Assembly: GCA_903813345.2 (NCBI GenBank) | Contig: CAIIXF020000010.1 | Location: 24,035,740-24,099,739 of the forward strand | DNA from: Owenia fusiformis | Taxonomy: Eukaryota; Annelida; Polychaeta; Sabellida; Oweniidae | Length of the DNA stretch: 64,000 nt | Reading direction: 5' to 3' | Shown: positions 36,430 through 47,398 of the stretch, in pieces | Layout: every line of letters starts with the position of its first letter | Numbering within the stretch: the first letter of the stretch is position 1 | The notes under the pieces: model-generated | Told to the model about the DNA's origin: nothing | The model's input: only the letters and a program-made list of their open reading frames with translations | The model's database searches: none | Position numbers and translations under genes: made by a program

Positions 36430-38830
36430 AGGAGCGAGTGGGCAGCACAGGAAAATTTTACTAATTCAACATGCTGTCGGTTAATTCTGAGCATTTCTAA
36501 TGTGTTTGAGTAAATGAGTGCCTTAGCTTTTGTAATGCGGTGTCAGAATTATTTATGATTTCATTATGTCACTTGGTGATTTCTGGGGGGGGGTGAGGAG
36601 TGTCCCCCCTAGAAAATTTTACACTTTTGAGATGCTATTTAGTGCTTTCTGGGCACTTTCGAAGTGTATGAGTCAATAAAAAAAAGTGTTTCAATTTTTT
36701 GGGGAGTGTCAAAGAGGATAAAAGGGTGAGGTGGGGTGGGGATGCACCAGAAACATTGACCATTTCAAGGTGCTATTTGATGGTGTCTGGGCACTTTAAA
36801 AGTGACTCTGAGATAATACATGAAATTCATATTTTTTCAATTGTTTTGTGGGGGATGTGATGGGTAACCCACTCTCCAAGAAAATTTTACAATTTTAAGA
36901 TGATATTTGGTGCTTTCTGGGCACTTTTTAAGTGTACACATGAGTCAATAAAAAATGAACAACAATCACAATTTTTTCAAATTTTGGGGGTGTCAAAGGG
37001 GGGGGGGGTGCCAAAGGGGAGGTAAGGTTGGGGTTCCAGAGGGGGGAGCAAGTGTTTGTCCCCCATAACTGTCCCCAGAAACATTGACCATATAAAGGTG
37101 CTATATGATGAAGTCTGTGCACCTAAAATGTGTCTGAGACAATACATGAAATAAATTCAGAATTTTTGTCAATCGTTTTGTGGGGGATGTGAGGGGTGGC
37201 CTACTTTAGGGTGTTTCATTTTTCAAGAATGTTCTCAGATTACAACGGCCCTTTAACACCTTTAACACGGGGTTACAAATGGTGCTGGTAGTTCACTGAT
37301 TTTTTTTCAACAAAATCGGATAACGTTAAAACTGGTCCGTCGGCCATTCTTTCCGTCCCATTGAATTACATTGTGGGCGACGCCCATTTTTAAATGGAAA
37401 ACAATGTTTCCCACTTCTTTGCTGCTCATTTACCAGAAATGGTTAGAACCAATTTTTCTGATATAAGACTTTGAGAATACATCAAAACACTTTCAATTGA
37501 TGTAAACTAGACTGTTCTAGCACTTTTTATCGCAAAGATATTGCAGATCTACTGGTCCAGGGGTCAAACAAATAAAAAATGCATATATTAGGCAGTTAAA
37601 TTCACAAATGTTTTTCTTTTCTGTGAACAATTTGAATATTTGAGAAAATTTTTATCATAAAATAACAAAATATCCCCTTGTAAATCTAATAAAACATGTT
37701 TTAAGAATAAAAGTGGCAGAAATCAATTTTTATTTTTGACCCCCTCCCCCGGTAGACTACAGGTTAGTAGACTGGCAATATCTCAGCGACAAAAAGTGCT
37801 AGAACAATCTAGTTTGCATCAATTGAAAGTGGTTTGATGTATATCCAAATGCTTATAACAGGAAAACATTTTCCAATCATTTACGGCAAATGATAAGCAA
37901 AGAAGTGCGAAATAATGTTTTCCATTGAAAAGTAGGCGTCGCCCACAATGCAATCCAATGGGACGGAAAGAATGGCCGACGGACCAGTTTTAACGTTATC
38001 CGATTTTGTTGAAAAAAATCAGTGAACTACTGGTACCGTTTGTAACCCCATGTTAAAGGGCCGTTGTGATCTGAGAGCATTCTTGAAAAATGAAACACCC
38101 TAGCCTACTTCCTTAGAAAATTTTACAATTTTAAGTTGCTACTTGGTGCTTTCTGGGCACTTTTAAAGTGTATGAGTCAATAAAAAAGATTAAATCATAT
38201 TTTTCTACTTTTCTTTTTTGGGGGTGTCCAAGGGGGTGCCCGAGGGGGAGGTGGGGTGAGGATGCCAGAGGGGGAGCATATGTTAGTCCCCAAGAAACAT
38301 TGACTATATCAAGGAGCTATTTGATGATGTCTGGGCACTTTAAAAGTGTCTGAGACAATACATAAAATAAATTTAGAACTTTTCAATTGTTTTGTGGGGA
38401 TGTGCGGGGTGGCCCACTCCCCCTAGAAAATTTTTCAATTTTAAGATGCTATTTGGTGCTTTCTGGACACTTTCAAAGAATATCATTATTTTTTTTCAAT
38501 TTTTTGAGGGGGTGTCCAAGGGGGGCGGGGGTGCCCGAGCCCGAGGGGGAGGTGGGGTGAGGATGCCAGAGGGGGAGCAAGTGTTAGTCCCCAAGAAACA
38601 TTGACTATATCAAGGAGCTATTTGATGATGTCTTGAGGCACTTTAAAAGTGTCTGAGACAATACATAAAATAAATTCACAACGTTTCAATTGTTTTGTGG
38701 GGATGTGAGGGGTGGCCCACTCCCCCTAGAAAAGTTTACAATTTAAAGATGCTATTGGGTGCTTTCTGGGCAAAGTGTATGAGTCAAAAATTCCCCAAAT
38801 TTTTTTCAGGGGTGTCAGACTGCCTAAAAA
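36430..38830. repeat. Dimeric satellite array, about 300-bp units
   Basis: About five units repeat every 260-340 bp. Each unit is two diverged ~150-bp halves: A (GAAAATTTTACAATTTTAAG, then GGTGCTTTCTGGGCACTT and GTATGAGTCAATA) and B (GAAACATTGACCATAT, then GATGTCTGGGCACTTT and GTCTGAGACAATA). G-rich spacers (GGGGGAGGTGGGGTGAGG) separate them. The first copy (36440-36530) is degenerate. The array is interrupted at 37207 by a transposon and passes at 38815 into the 162-bp repeat. Confidence 0.85.
37207..38102. mobile_element. 896-bp hAT-like palindromic element, 8-bp TSD
   Basis: The left end TAGGGTGTTTCATTTTTCAA is mirrored at the right end, and arms of about 370 bp remain alignable (GGCCATTCTTTCCGTCCCAT, TCTAGCACTTTT blocks). 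GCCTACTT flanks both sides (37199-37206, 38103-38110), and removing the element restores the satellite unit (GTGGCC-ACT-CC-TAGAAAATTTT). TAG ends plus 8 bp fit hAT. There is no coding capacity. Confidence 0.9.
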
Positions 38831-40312
38831 CTAATCAGTTCTAAACTTTCCATAGAAACATCTTTAAAATTTTAGGATGAATCCATGAAACCTGTAAACA
38901 TCCTCAAGAGACACGTTTTAAGGTATTACTTCACAGTGTATCAGCTTTTTTTCTACAATTCAGATTTTCCTGAAAAAAAATCCTGGTAAAAGATATACTG
39001 ATGTATTACAAAATATGTGAAAATTGGAAAGATTGACCGTTTAGTTATTTCTAAAAAAATGTTTTAATTTAATTTAACATTGCTCTCAATGGGAAATTCT
39101 TTTTTATTTTTTAAAACAAGCCTTCACAGACACGATTTTAGGACGAAAAATCCAAAATGGCCACCTTAACATTTACCAAGAATGCCGAAAAACTAATCAG
39201 TTCTAAACTTTCATAGGTAGAAACATCCCTGAGAATTCCAAATGAATACCTCAAATGGTTTGGGTGGAAACCTGTAGACAAGCCTTGACAGACAAGATTT
39301 TAAGACAGAAAATCCAAAATGGCCGTCTTAACATTTATCCAGAATGTCGAAAAACTTATCAGTTCAAAACTTTCATAGGTAGAAACATCCCTGAGAATTT
39401 CAAATGAATCCCTCAAACAGTTTGGCTGGAAACCTGTAGACAAACCTTGACAGCGAAGATTTTAGGACGGAAAATCCAAAATGGCCGCCTTAACATTTAC
39501 CCAGAATGCCGAAAAACTAATCAGTTCTAAACTTTCATAGGTAGAAACATCCCTGAGAATTTCAAATGAATCCCTCAAACGGTTTGGCTGGAAACCTGTA
39601 AACAAGCCTTGACAGACAAGATTTTAGGACGGAAAATCCAAAATGGCCGTCTTAACATTTATCCAGAATGTAGAAAAACTAATCAGTTCTAAACTTTCAT
39701 AGGTAGAAACATCCCTGAGAATTTCAAATGAATCCCTCAAACGGTTTGGCTGGAAACCTGTAGACAAGCCTTGACAGACAAGATTTTAGGACGGAAAATC
39801 CAAAATGGCCGCCTTTACATTTACCCAGAATGCCGGAAAACTAATCAGTTCTAAACTTTCATAGGTAGAAACATCCTTGAGAATTTCAAATGAATCCCTC
39901 AAACGTTTTGGCTGGAAACCTGTAGACTAGCTTTGACAGACAAGATTTTAGGACGGAAATCCAAAATGGCCACCTTTACATTTACCCAGAATGCCGAAAA
40001 ACTAATCAGTTCTAAACTTTCATAGGTAGAAACATCCCTGAGAATTTCAAATGAATCCCTCAAAGGTTTGGCTGGAAACCTGTAGACAAGCCTTGACAGA
40101 CAAGATTTTAGGATGGAAAATCCAAAATGGCCGCCTTAACATTTACCCAGAATGCCGAAAAACTAATCAGTTCTAAACTTTCATAGGTAGAATCATCCCT
40201 GAGAATTTCAAATGAATCTCTCAAACGGTTTGGCTGGAAACCTGTAGACAAGATTATTCGGGACGCCCGCCCAAAACCGCCAAGCAAACTGATTACAATA
40301 TAGCACCTTAGG
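38815..40312 (+). mobile_element. Pearl/HINE-like element with seven 162-bp repeats
   Basis: TCCAAAATGGCC recurs at 39151, 39313, 39475, 39637, 39799, 39960 and 40121, a period of 161-162 bp. Each unit has GCCGAAAAACTAATCAGTTC, ATAGGTAGAAACATCC and GGCTGGAAACCTGTAGAC. A degenerate unit starts at about 38820. The 3' tail is GACGCCCGCCC, then ACAATATAGCACC and GGTTGCGATAAAA, the same layout as the tails at 23.2 and 25.5 kb. A ~160-bp core recalls the BIV160/DTC84 repeats of bivalves (known family trait; identity not tested). Confidence 0.75.
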
Positions 40313-40930
40313 TTGCGATAAAAAACAAGTGGGTGGGTTATTTGCATCTTCCTGCTTTTCCTGGAGGTAATATATTGATGTAACATATGCATCTGCTTAA
40401 ATCCGCAGAAAATAGCCAAAATCCAATATAGGACTGTCCGAAATCTGTTGCGGTACTTTCCCTCGTCCTTTACTCAGTTATTGACTCTCGTGAGTCTCTG
40501 AAAATCTTAAACCAAAGTCGAACAGTACTGATGAAAATATTGTTCCTTTATAAGCATGATAAAAAAAATGCAAATTCAGAATTATATGGATGTAAATAGA
40601 ATTCCATTATGTAAATTCTACACATAATGTCAGTATCACATCTTGATTTTAGCATATATTTCATACATCTGTTCTTTATGTTAATTATCTTCCTTGTTTT
40701 AATGGAGTAGTGGGTGACATATTCTCCAAACAGTCAAGTCAATATAACATGCTTAGCATAACTATGTATGAAATGGAAGCTACAGTTGTATAAACAAGTT
40801 GAATGATGATGTTTATAATTTCACCCTACTTGAATCTAGGATGTCACTTTTTTAATCATCCTGAGTATTTAGTAGTAAGATCCTATTTCTAAAACCTGAG
40901 TCTACATAAAAAGTAACTCCTATGATCTAC

Positions 40931-41471
40931 ACCCTTTCCATATGATCACAGCCGTGGTGCTGATTACCACGGAACATAACTGATCATTTCGGTAAAAATG
41001 ATGACCTTACCCCTCGGAAATGGAGATTGTGTTCCACAGCTAGTTTTGCGTGCCATGCGACAGCGCCCAGTCTCTAGGAAATTGATTTTACTTTCTATAG
41101 GTACTAATCGTATACTTGTGGATAGAGTGGTTATAAAGCCTTAGCGACCCAGCCTCCTTTGTTTACATTAGCAAAACCATGAAAAAACTAGAAAAATTGT
41201 CAATACTTTTGAAAAACTCAATAAATGAAACCAATTTCACTTGTCAGTATGGGTATTTTAGTTCTACATGAACTGAGCAGGTCAATGCCGTTCATAATAT
41301 CTTCAAATGAACTATTTCTGTAGTTGAAGACATACAATCAAAGACCACGTGTTACACCGGAATGATCATGCATAACGTATTAAGACGAGATGATTTTTAC
41401 TGAAATGATCAGTTATATTCCGTACTAATGTAAACACCTACAGTGTCACAGCTGTGATCATATGGAAGGGT
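40931..41471. mobile_element. 541-bp TIR element
   Basis: The ends ACCCTTTCCATATGATCACA and the inverse of CTGTGATCATATGGAAGGGT match over about 20 bp. A further matched block, ATAACTGATCATTTC, lies about 50 bp inside. The target duplication is not clear. The element ends only 30 bp before the next one. Confidence 0.7.
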
Positions 41472-41501
41472 TGTGTACATGCACATACAAAACATTTTAA
41501 A

Positions 41502-42847
41502 GGTAAAGATTAAAAGCTGGATTGGATCGAGTGGATTGGATTCATGTAAAGGGAATCTTTGGAATCTTCAAAATATAGAATTTCTTTTTTTTCTTTTGAT
41601 CTCCTCTTAGAGGATCGTTGCTCTCCTTACATCCACAATGTCAAATAACAGATGTAATATTATTTTGCCTGGGTGGGCTAGAAGGGTGACCTGGTGCCTG
41701 CTTTTTGATACACGATCTTATTCATTCCAAGAGTAATTTTAGGCAATTCATAAATCATAAGGCTGTAAGGCAGACTGCTTTGAAGATCCATATCATCTGT
41801 TTTCAATCCAAACAGAACATAGCAAAAATGTTTTGGGGAACACCCATATATCAATTCTCCTATACGCGATAAAGCTTAGTTTAGTTCAGTTTAGTTACCG
41901 CCCGTTTGAAGAGCTCTCATGCATGGTACAACTTCGTCTATATTCGGGTTCTTTCCCAAAGGATTACACATGGGTCCGATTTTCAATGATGCACTGCAGC
42001 TTTATTAAACATTTATGAAGTGTTGCATTTGCACAAACGATATATATGCATGTAATTAAGATATACAACAAGGGTTTTTAAACTACAATCCCCAAATCCG
42101 AAGAAATCTGTAGTTGAAAATGCCGTCTAATTCCAGTGACGTCACTGATTTCCCAGTAATTGCTCAGACGCCATTGAAGATCGAAAAAATATAAGTAATG
42201 TAACTGAATTTCCCATTATTTTTCTGATTATTGAATAAATTGGATCGTATAACTATGCATGAGGGCTGATGGGAGATTGGGAGGTGAGAAACTGTCATTT
42301 TGTCAAGATTCTCACTAGTTTTATCAGAATTTGTTGACATTTTGTTCGAGTAATCATCCGCCATTTTGATGCTATACATACGCTATGATGTAGTCATCGA
42401 CCAATGAAATTAGCAGATTGTGACCTTTGACTTTGCATCTGCGGACGTTTCATTCAGAGTAATCAATTCGTTTGGCGGGCTGATGACAATGTGTCCCTTC
42501 CAACGTGATGCATCATGGGAGATATTTACGTAAATTACCACCTGAACTCTTATTGCGAATTGGAGTATTTGAATGACAGATTTTATCTACAGATCTATGT
42601 CTTTGCCTTACAAAGGTTGAATTACAAGGGAAGCAGTTAAATATTTAGAGTATCCATCAACTAATTGTTATATTTGTTTATTTGTTGTTGTTTTGTTCCG
42701 ATTCCTCACAAAATCACAAAATACTTTGTGGAATGGAAATTTTTCTTAAAATCTTAAAAGAAATTCCATAATTTGAAGATTCCCGATCTAATCCACCTTT
42801 TACAAGAATCCAATCCACTAGATCCAATCCACTTTTTAATCTTTACC
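41502..42847. mobile_element. 1.35-kb TIR element, 8-bp TSD
   Basis: The ends GGTAAAGATTAAAA are inverted, and the match runs about 90 bp through GGATTGGATC.AGTGGATTGG and GGAATCTTCAAA. ATTTTAAA flanks both ends (41494-41501, 42848-42855). The interior contains a perfect palindrome CAGTGACGTCACTG (42134-42147, CRE) and a minus-strand frame at 42164-42364. An 8-bp duplication suggests hAT or a related group, but the GGTAAAG end is not typical. Confidence 0.85.
42164..42364 (-). CDS. Short hypothetical frame inside the 1.35-kb element
   Basis: ATG at 42364 has a strong start context (AAAATGGCG) and reads MADDYSNKMSTNSDKTSENL and on for 67 codons. The first 40 residues are polar and protein-like; the rest is low-quality. 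No domain is recognised. It could be the first exon of the element's lost transposase. Confidence 0.22.
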   Translation of the reverse strand: MADDYSNKMSTNSDKTSENLDKMTVSHLPISHQPSCIVIRSNLFNNQKNNGKFSYITYIFSIFNGV

Positions 42848-43204
42848 ATTTTAAATCATGCTCTTAAAATGGGACAGGGAAAACAGGAAGAAAGTTAGAA
42901 TTTGATATCAAAGCAGTATGTATAATGAGATCTCTGCTTGATTGTAGAACAAATCTAGATTGTGCCAGATACATGGAGATAAAATCAAACCAAGATGCCA
43001 TAATCCAGTAATATCAGGCATTGATTTCTGAAGGACAATTTATCAATAGGGCAGATGGAAAAGACAGCCAGGAATCTACTAATGTAAAACTTATTTTGTC
43101 TTAATGCATAGACTCAATAAATGCATTCACCTGTGGTTGTTTCATAATAAATAATAATTTTGTGGGGCTGTATGTTAGATAGTGTGTGAATTGACTTTCC
43201 TTAT

Positions 43205-44843
43205 GAGGGCGTCAAATAAGTCTGTTCTCCCCCCCCTTAACTTTTTCAATTTATATATTACATAGAATTACTATACATTGTATATCATCTTAAGGGAATA
43301 ATTTGCTGATCACACACTAAATTTCAGAGTGGTTGGTTAAAATCTTTTTAAAAACGTTTAAGAACATTTTTAGTGATATTCATAATTCACTTCTTTAATA
43401 ATCCGTATGTTTCCCTCCAGCACCTTGGACGGCCTTACTTATACAAGGATATGATTCCAAAATGTTTACAAACAGCAATTCTGCACTTTCCTATAGAATT
43501 TATTTTGTATCAAAATTGGACATTACATGATCTATGGGAAAAAATCAAACTACATGATCACTGGTGATCCACTCGATTCCGCTGGTTACCAAAACGATTC
43601 GTTTTGGAAACAAAATGTTGGAACATCGAAGGTACGATTTTTCTCTTTTCCTCATTTCACGCGTTGTAGGCAGAATTCCCAAGACATTTTTTAACACAAA
43701 CGTGTATCAGTATCAAATGTTTAAGAAAATGTACATATTTGCGAACAAATAGTTCAGAAGACAACAGAATTGTCGATTTAATTCCTCACTTAAGTTACAT
43801 AAACGGTTTTTCGAAAAACAGTTAAGATCTGCACTTTTAACCCAAACCGTTTATGTAACTTAAGTGAGGAATTAAATCGAGTATTGGATAACTTTTTGTC
43901 CTGTCACATGCCTTGTACTATTTCGATCAGAAATCAACTTCCGGGAAGGAAACTTCGAAAGAAAATTTTATTTCTTTTAGAAATAGAATCTCCTTCAATT
44001 ATTTAGTGGATTCTGATGAAATAAAGAGACTGAAGGTAAGATCTTTATCAAATCATTCATCCAAAGTTGATTGTATGCATATGGCTTGCACTGCGTCCAA
44101 AAAATGCAATTCATTTTTATTTCCGGGTCCAAGGGATATATTTTGCGTGTATATAATGTAAAGACGGCGTTATTGAAAACACAGATGTAATGACATGTCG
44201 ACTACAAGCTTACAAGAAAATATTGTAGGAATTTTATGAAGAAGATTTCATTATTGATTTTTTGGACGGTGATCAGCAATTTCTTCAAGTTTTAAAATGA
44301 TATATGGGAAGGTATGATAACTTGAAAGTCTGATCTTTATGTAAAACGCAATCGTGAGTTGTTCCGATGTCCCCGATGATATTTTGAGCTAAATTGAGAG
44401 GACATACACTGATGAACAATTGGGGCAAAGAATTTGCACATATACTCATGATAAAGGCGTCCTTATCACGATTGTTTCTTCCATTGCTTCGATGTTCGCC
44501 GGCTGTCTGATTTCTTGGAAATCATCATCGCCTAAAAATATCACGTGATTTGTACATTAAAGCCGTTTGGATGAGTAGCGTTGATTGACCTCTCTCTGTA
44601 TATTTGCCCCATGTGGTCTAGGGGAAAAATGCTCGTTTCCTGCGTGGTCATACCATGTTGTGCTTTTATTCTGCACTGGAAATACCGTTATTAACGATGT
44701 CATTTTAATATATAGGCATTCATAATCTTGTCAGTTGTCGAATTTATAAAAATAAAAATACATCCAAAAATTGTGTTTTACATAAAGATCAGACTTTAAA
44801 AATAAAAAAGTTAAGGCGGAGAACAGATTTATTTGACGCCCTG
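43205..44843. mobile_element. 1.64-kb TIR element
   Basis: The ends GAGGGCGTCAAATAAGTC and (inverted) CAGGGCGTCAAATAAATC continue to match through CTGTTCTCC and CCTTAACTTTTT, about 40 bp. The flanks TTCCTTAT and TGGATTAT agree at 5 of 8 positions, at best an eroded duplication. Inside are family C and family D sequences and a large palindrome. An inner inverted pair AGTCTGATCTTTATGTAAAA (near 44328 and 44768) is also present. Confidence 0.65.
43774..43879. repeat. Perfect 36-bp inverted repeat, family C
   Basis: Arms 43774-43809 and 43844-43879 (CGATTTAATTCCTCACTTAA...) have no mismatch; the loop is 34 nt. A decayed copy is at about 52335-52420. Perfect arms imply recent formation or gene conversion. 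Confidence 0.9.
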
Positions 44844-45305
44844 TGGATTATGACAAATATTTTGATACTATACATGTTCTATAATTCAATACCTTCTTTA
44901 TATTGCAGTGACCTAATAGTGAACAAAGTACCATTTAGTTTCAAATAAACAAGTAAATGTAAGTTTCCATCTTTATACTTACTTAATTCATATTGACCAT
45001 GATTTACATGATCAATTATTTCAGCAAATAATTACTCAGATTGCAATACTTTATGTGTATCAAGAGTCCACAGTCTCTGATATATGCATAATATCTGTAA
45101 ATACTTTGTACACGAGGGTGCCTTTACCGTGATTTCTCCAGGATTTTTCTCAAGTGGGTGCAAAATTCTCATTTTCACAATTCAAACCGAAATTGGTCAA
45201 AATCATAATTTTTGTCATTTTCAAGTGGGTGCAAATAGATTTTCAGGTGGGTGCAAGCCTGTTTTTAAAATCTCAGGTGGGTGCTATGCTCACTTGCTTT
45301 AATGC

Positions 45306-46019
45306 TAGGGGTGGGACGGATAACCGAAATACCGAAAAACCGCGGTTCATAGCCTTCGGATCGGTTTTCGGATCACGGCCCTACTTTCGGATCAGCTTTT
45401 CGGATCGTTTTCGGATTAATATTTCATTGGTCAAGTATCAATAAAACAGTTAAAAACACTGTTTTACAGCAACATTTTTGATATTCCTAGTCCCTACCTT
45501 GTCTGTCTTGTCTGTTGCTAGCTCACTCGTTTACTAGATTCGTTTCGTATCCGCGTATTCGTATCCCTCGGTAATCAATCATGTGGTCCCTGGTACTATA
45601 TTCTTTAGTCGTGTATTCTAAATAATGTGTATTGTTCATGAAATACTACAACATAAAATTCCATCTATAAAATATTGTTATAACGTGGCATAATTGATAC
45701 AAAGATTTGCGCAAATTTATATTTGCGCAGGTTCGATATAGGGTATTATTTTGTGCGCACCCACAATACATTCAAATATGGCGTCTGGATCTCAAATTCC
45801 CGTTTTCCCAAAAGAAATGAAGATTATTGCAGCCCCCACAAAGCTAAAATCAGCCGTTTGGACGTACTTTGGGTTTGCAGAAGTCGATGGGAAGTTGCTA
45901 ATCATGTCAATCAATACAAATCCTTAAAATGAATGAACCGAACCGAAAAAAACCGAACCGACGGCTGATGATCCGAAAAACCGAACCGAACCGAACCGAA
46001 GCGAACCGTCCCATCCCTA
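45306..46019 (+). mobile_element. hAT element, 714 bp, internally deleted
   Basis: TAGGGGTGGGACGG and the inverse of CCGTCCCATCCCTA match at 13 of 14 positions. TTTAATGC is duplicated exactly (45298-45305, 46020-46027). Subterminal ACCGAA/TTCGGAT repeats are typical of hAT ends. The interior keeps only the first exon of a transposase (45778-45927), so this is a deletion derivative of an autonomous hAT. Confidence 0.93.
45778..45927 (+). CDS. BED zinc-finger fragment of a hAT transposase
   Basis: ATG at 45778 reads MASGSQIPVFPKEMKIIAAP, then TKLKSAVWTYFGFAEVDGKL, and stops after 49 residues. KSAVWTYFGF..VDGK is the first half of a BED finger (S.VW..FGF); the CxxC and HxxxH metal ligands should follow but are cut off by the deletion that removes the rest of the gene. 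The start is chosen because it is the only Met before the finger. BED fingers bind DNA at the element ends in hAT transposases (family knowledge). This fragment cannot be catalytic. Confidence 0.7.
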   Translation: MASGSQIPVFPKEMKIIAAPTKLKSAVWTYFGFAEVDGKLLIMSINTNP

Positions 46020-46359
46020 TTTAATGCTGGGGAGATCACTGCTGTATATACATAATGTACATGTATAACCTTACATTTGTCAATATTTGCAACTGTGATA
46101 TCACAGTTTACAAAGGTCAATAAATCAATATTATTAGAATCATGGCGTAGGAAATAAAGTACTCTTTAGTTAATAACATGTGGTGTATACTGACAATCTA
46201 ACTTTGTATCGACACCTTCACATATTATTCTAATGAGTTTTCAATTTTTCATTTGAATACTGATGTGTGCCATCATACTGTTTGATGCCTCTATTCTATA
46301 ATACCCATGATTTTTATAATAATGATGAGATTATACATGTACAGTCAGTGTATGTACTC

Positions 46360-46808
46360 TAGTGTTGTCGCGATGTGCCATAATCGTACATCGATACATT
46401 GGCAATTTTCAGTAGTAAACATCGATGCACATCGCGATGTACATCGAGAAAAAGTCCGAGAAAAGTGCACTGAAATACCGAATGCTAATGTACTAAAATA
46501 CAGAACGCTGGTTCATCCGGGAACTTCTAGTAACGATGAAATGAAAGTAAAGTAAATTTTTTTTAGATTAATGGTTCATTTCGACTAGCTAAGACAGTTT
46601 TAAAGCGAAATAATATCAGAAAACATTGGGAAATGAAATAAGACATGAGAAAGTTAAGCGATTTGCGTCGAAATAAGATAAAAGGGTGATTTTTAGCAAA
46701 TGAATTTTTTTTAAAAAACATCGATGTTTTGTTTCAGACATCAATGCATCGCCAGAATCAGCTTTGGCGATGTATATCGCGATGTATCGATTAATCGCGA
46801 CAACACTA
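46360..46808. mobile_element. 449-bp hAT MITE, 8-bp TSD
   Basis: TAGTGTTGTCGCGAT is perfectly inverted at the two ends, and ATGTACTC is duplicated exactly (46352-46359, 46809-46816). Subterminal ACATCGATG/CATCGCGATGTA motifs are dense. No coding capacity. Confidence 0.93.
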
Positions 46809-46953
46809 ATGTACTCCAGGTACTCCTTTTCATTTAAAAATGTTTTAGCTAAAGCACCAAACCAGCACTTTCCATGTTGATACATTGCAACTTCAGAGTC
46901 ATAATTATATTAGTATGAAAAATACAATGCATGTGACTGCAATTACAATTATT

Positions 46954-47277
46954 TACCCTTTGCATTCGTTTGACTTGACTTCTATAAGAGAGTTTCATCT
47001 TCACTCGAAGTTACAATACATCTCCGAACTCGCCGAGCCACTCAGATTTCGTCATCGAAATAGGGACGACATTCTATATATGGTCATTTCCTCTGACTTC
47101 ATTGCATAGTTAATGAGCATTTAGCATGTGCTCCTTTCGACTCGCTTATTGGTTAAAAGATTAACACGGTAGTTTTGCAATGAGCTAGGCCCTAGGCTGT
47201 CACTTGGAGCTGGTAAACTGTATTATAGACTATACTAGGCAGAAGGTAGTTTATAATTAAACTTTGCATGCAGGGTA
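46954..47277. mobile_element. TIR element family E, 324 bp
   Basis: It runs from TACCCTTTGCATTCGTTTGA to CTTTGCATGCAGGGTA; the termini are inverted TACCCT..GCAT. A 95-bp deletion derivative in the opposite orientation lies at 62051-62145. A frame across the left part continues into it, but nothing recognisable is encoded. Confidence 0.65.
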
Positions 47278-47368
47278 GTAAATATGTTGACTGAATTGAT
47301 GGGATATCCATGAATCATTTGCATATGTAAACAAATCTATGAAATTCAAGAATGAAGATGCAACTTAC

Positions 47369-47398
47369 CAGCTCCTCCTGTTAGTCTGGCTTTTTTAA
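47369..47398 (-). CDS. Candidate 30-nt micro-exon
   Basis: On the minus strand, acceptor CTTTTCATTTCAG is followed by 30 nt and then a consensus donor GTAAGT. Entered in phase 1, as the exon at 48706 requires, it reads through VKKARLTGGA and leaves in phase 1. A length of 30 keeps the frame. No downstream exon was found in the window. Alone this is weak; the phase match to the upstream exon raises it. Confidence 0.33.
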
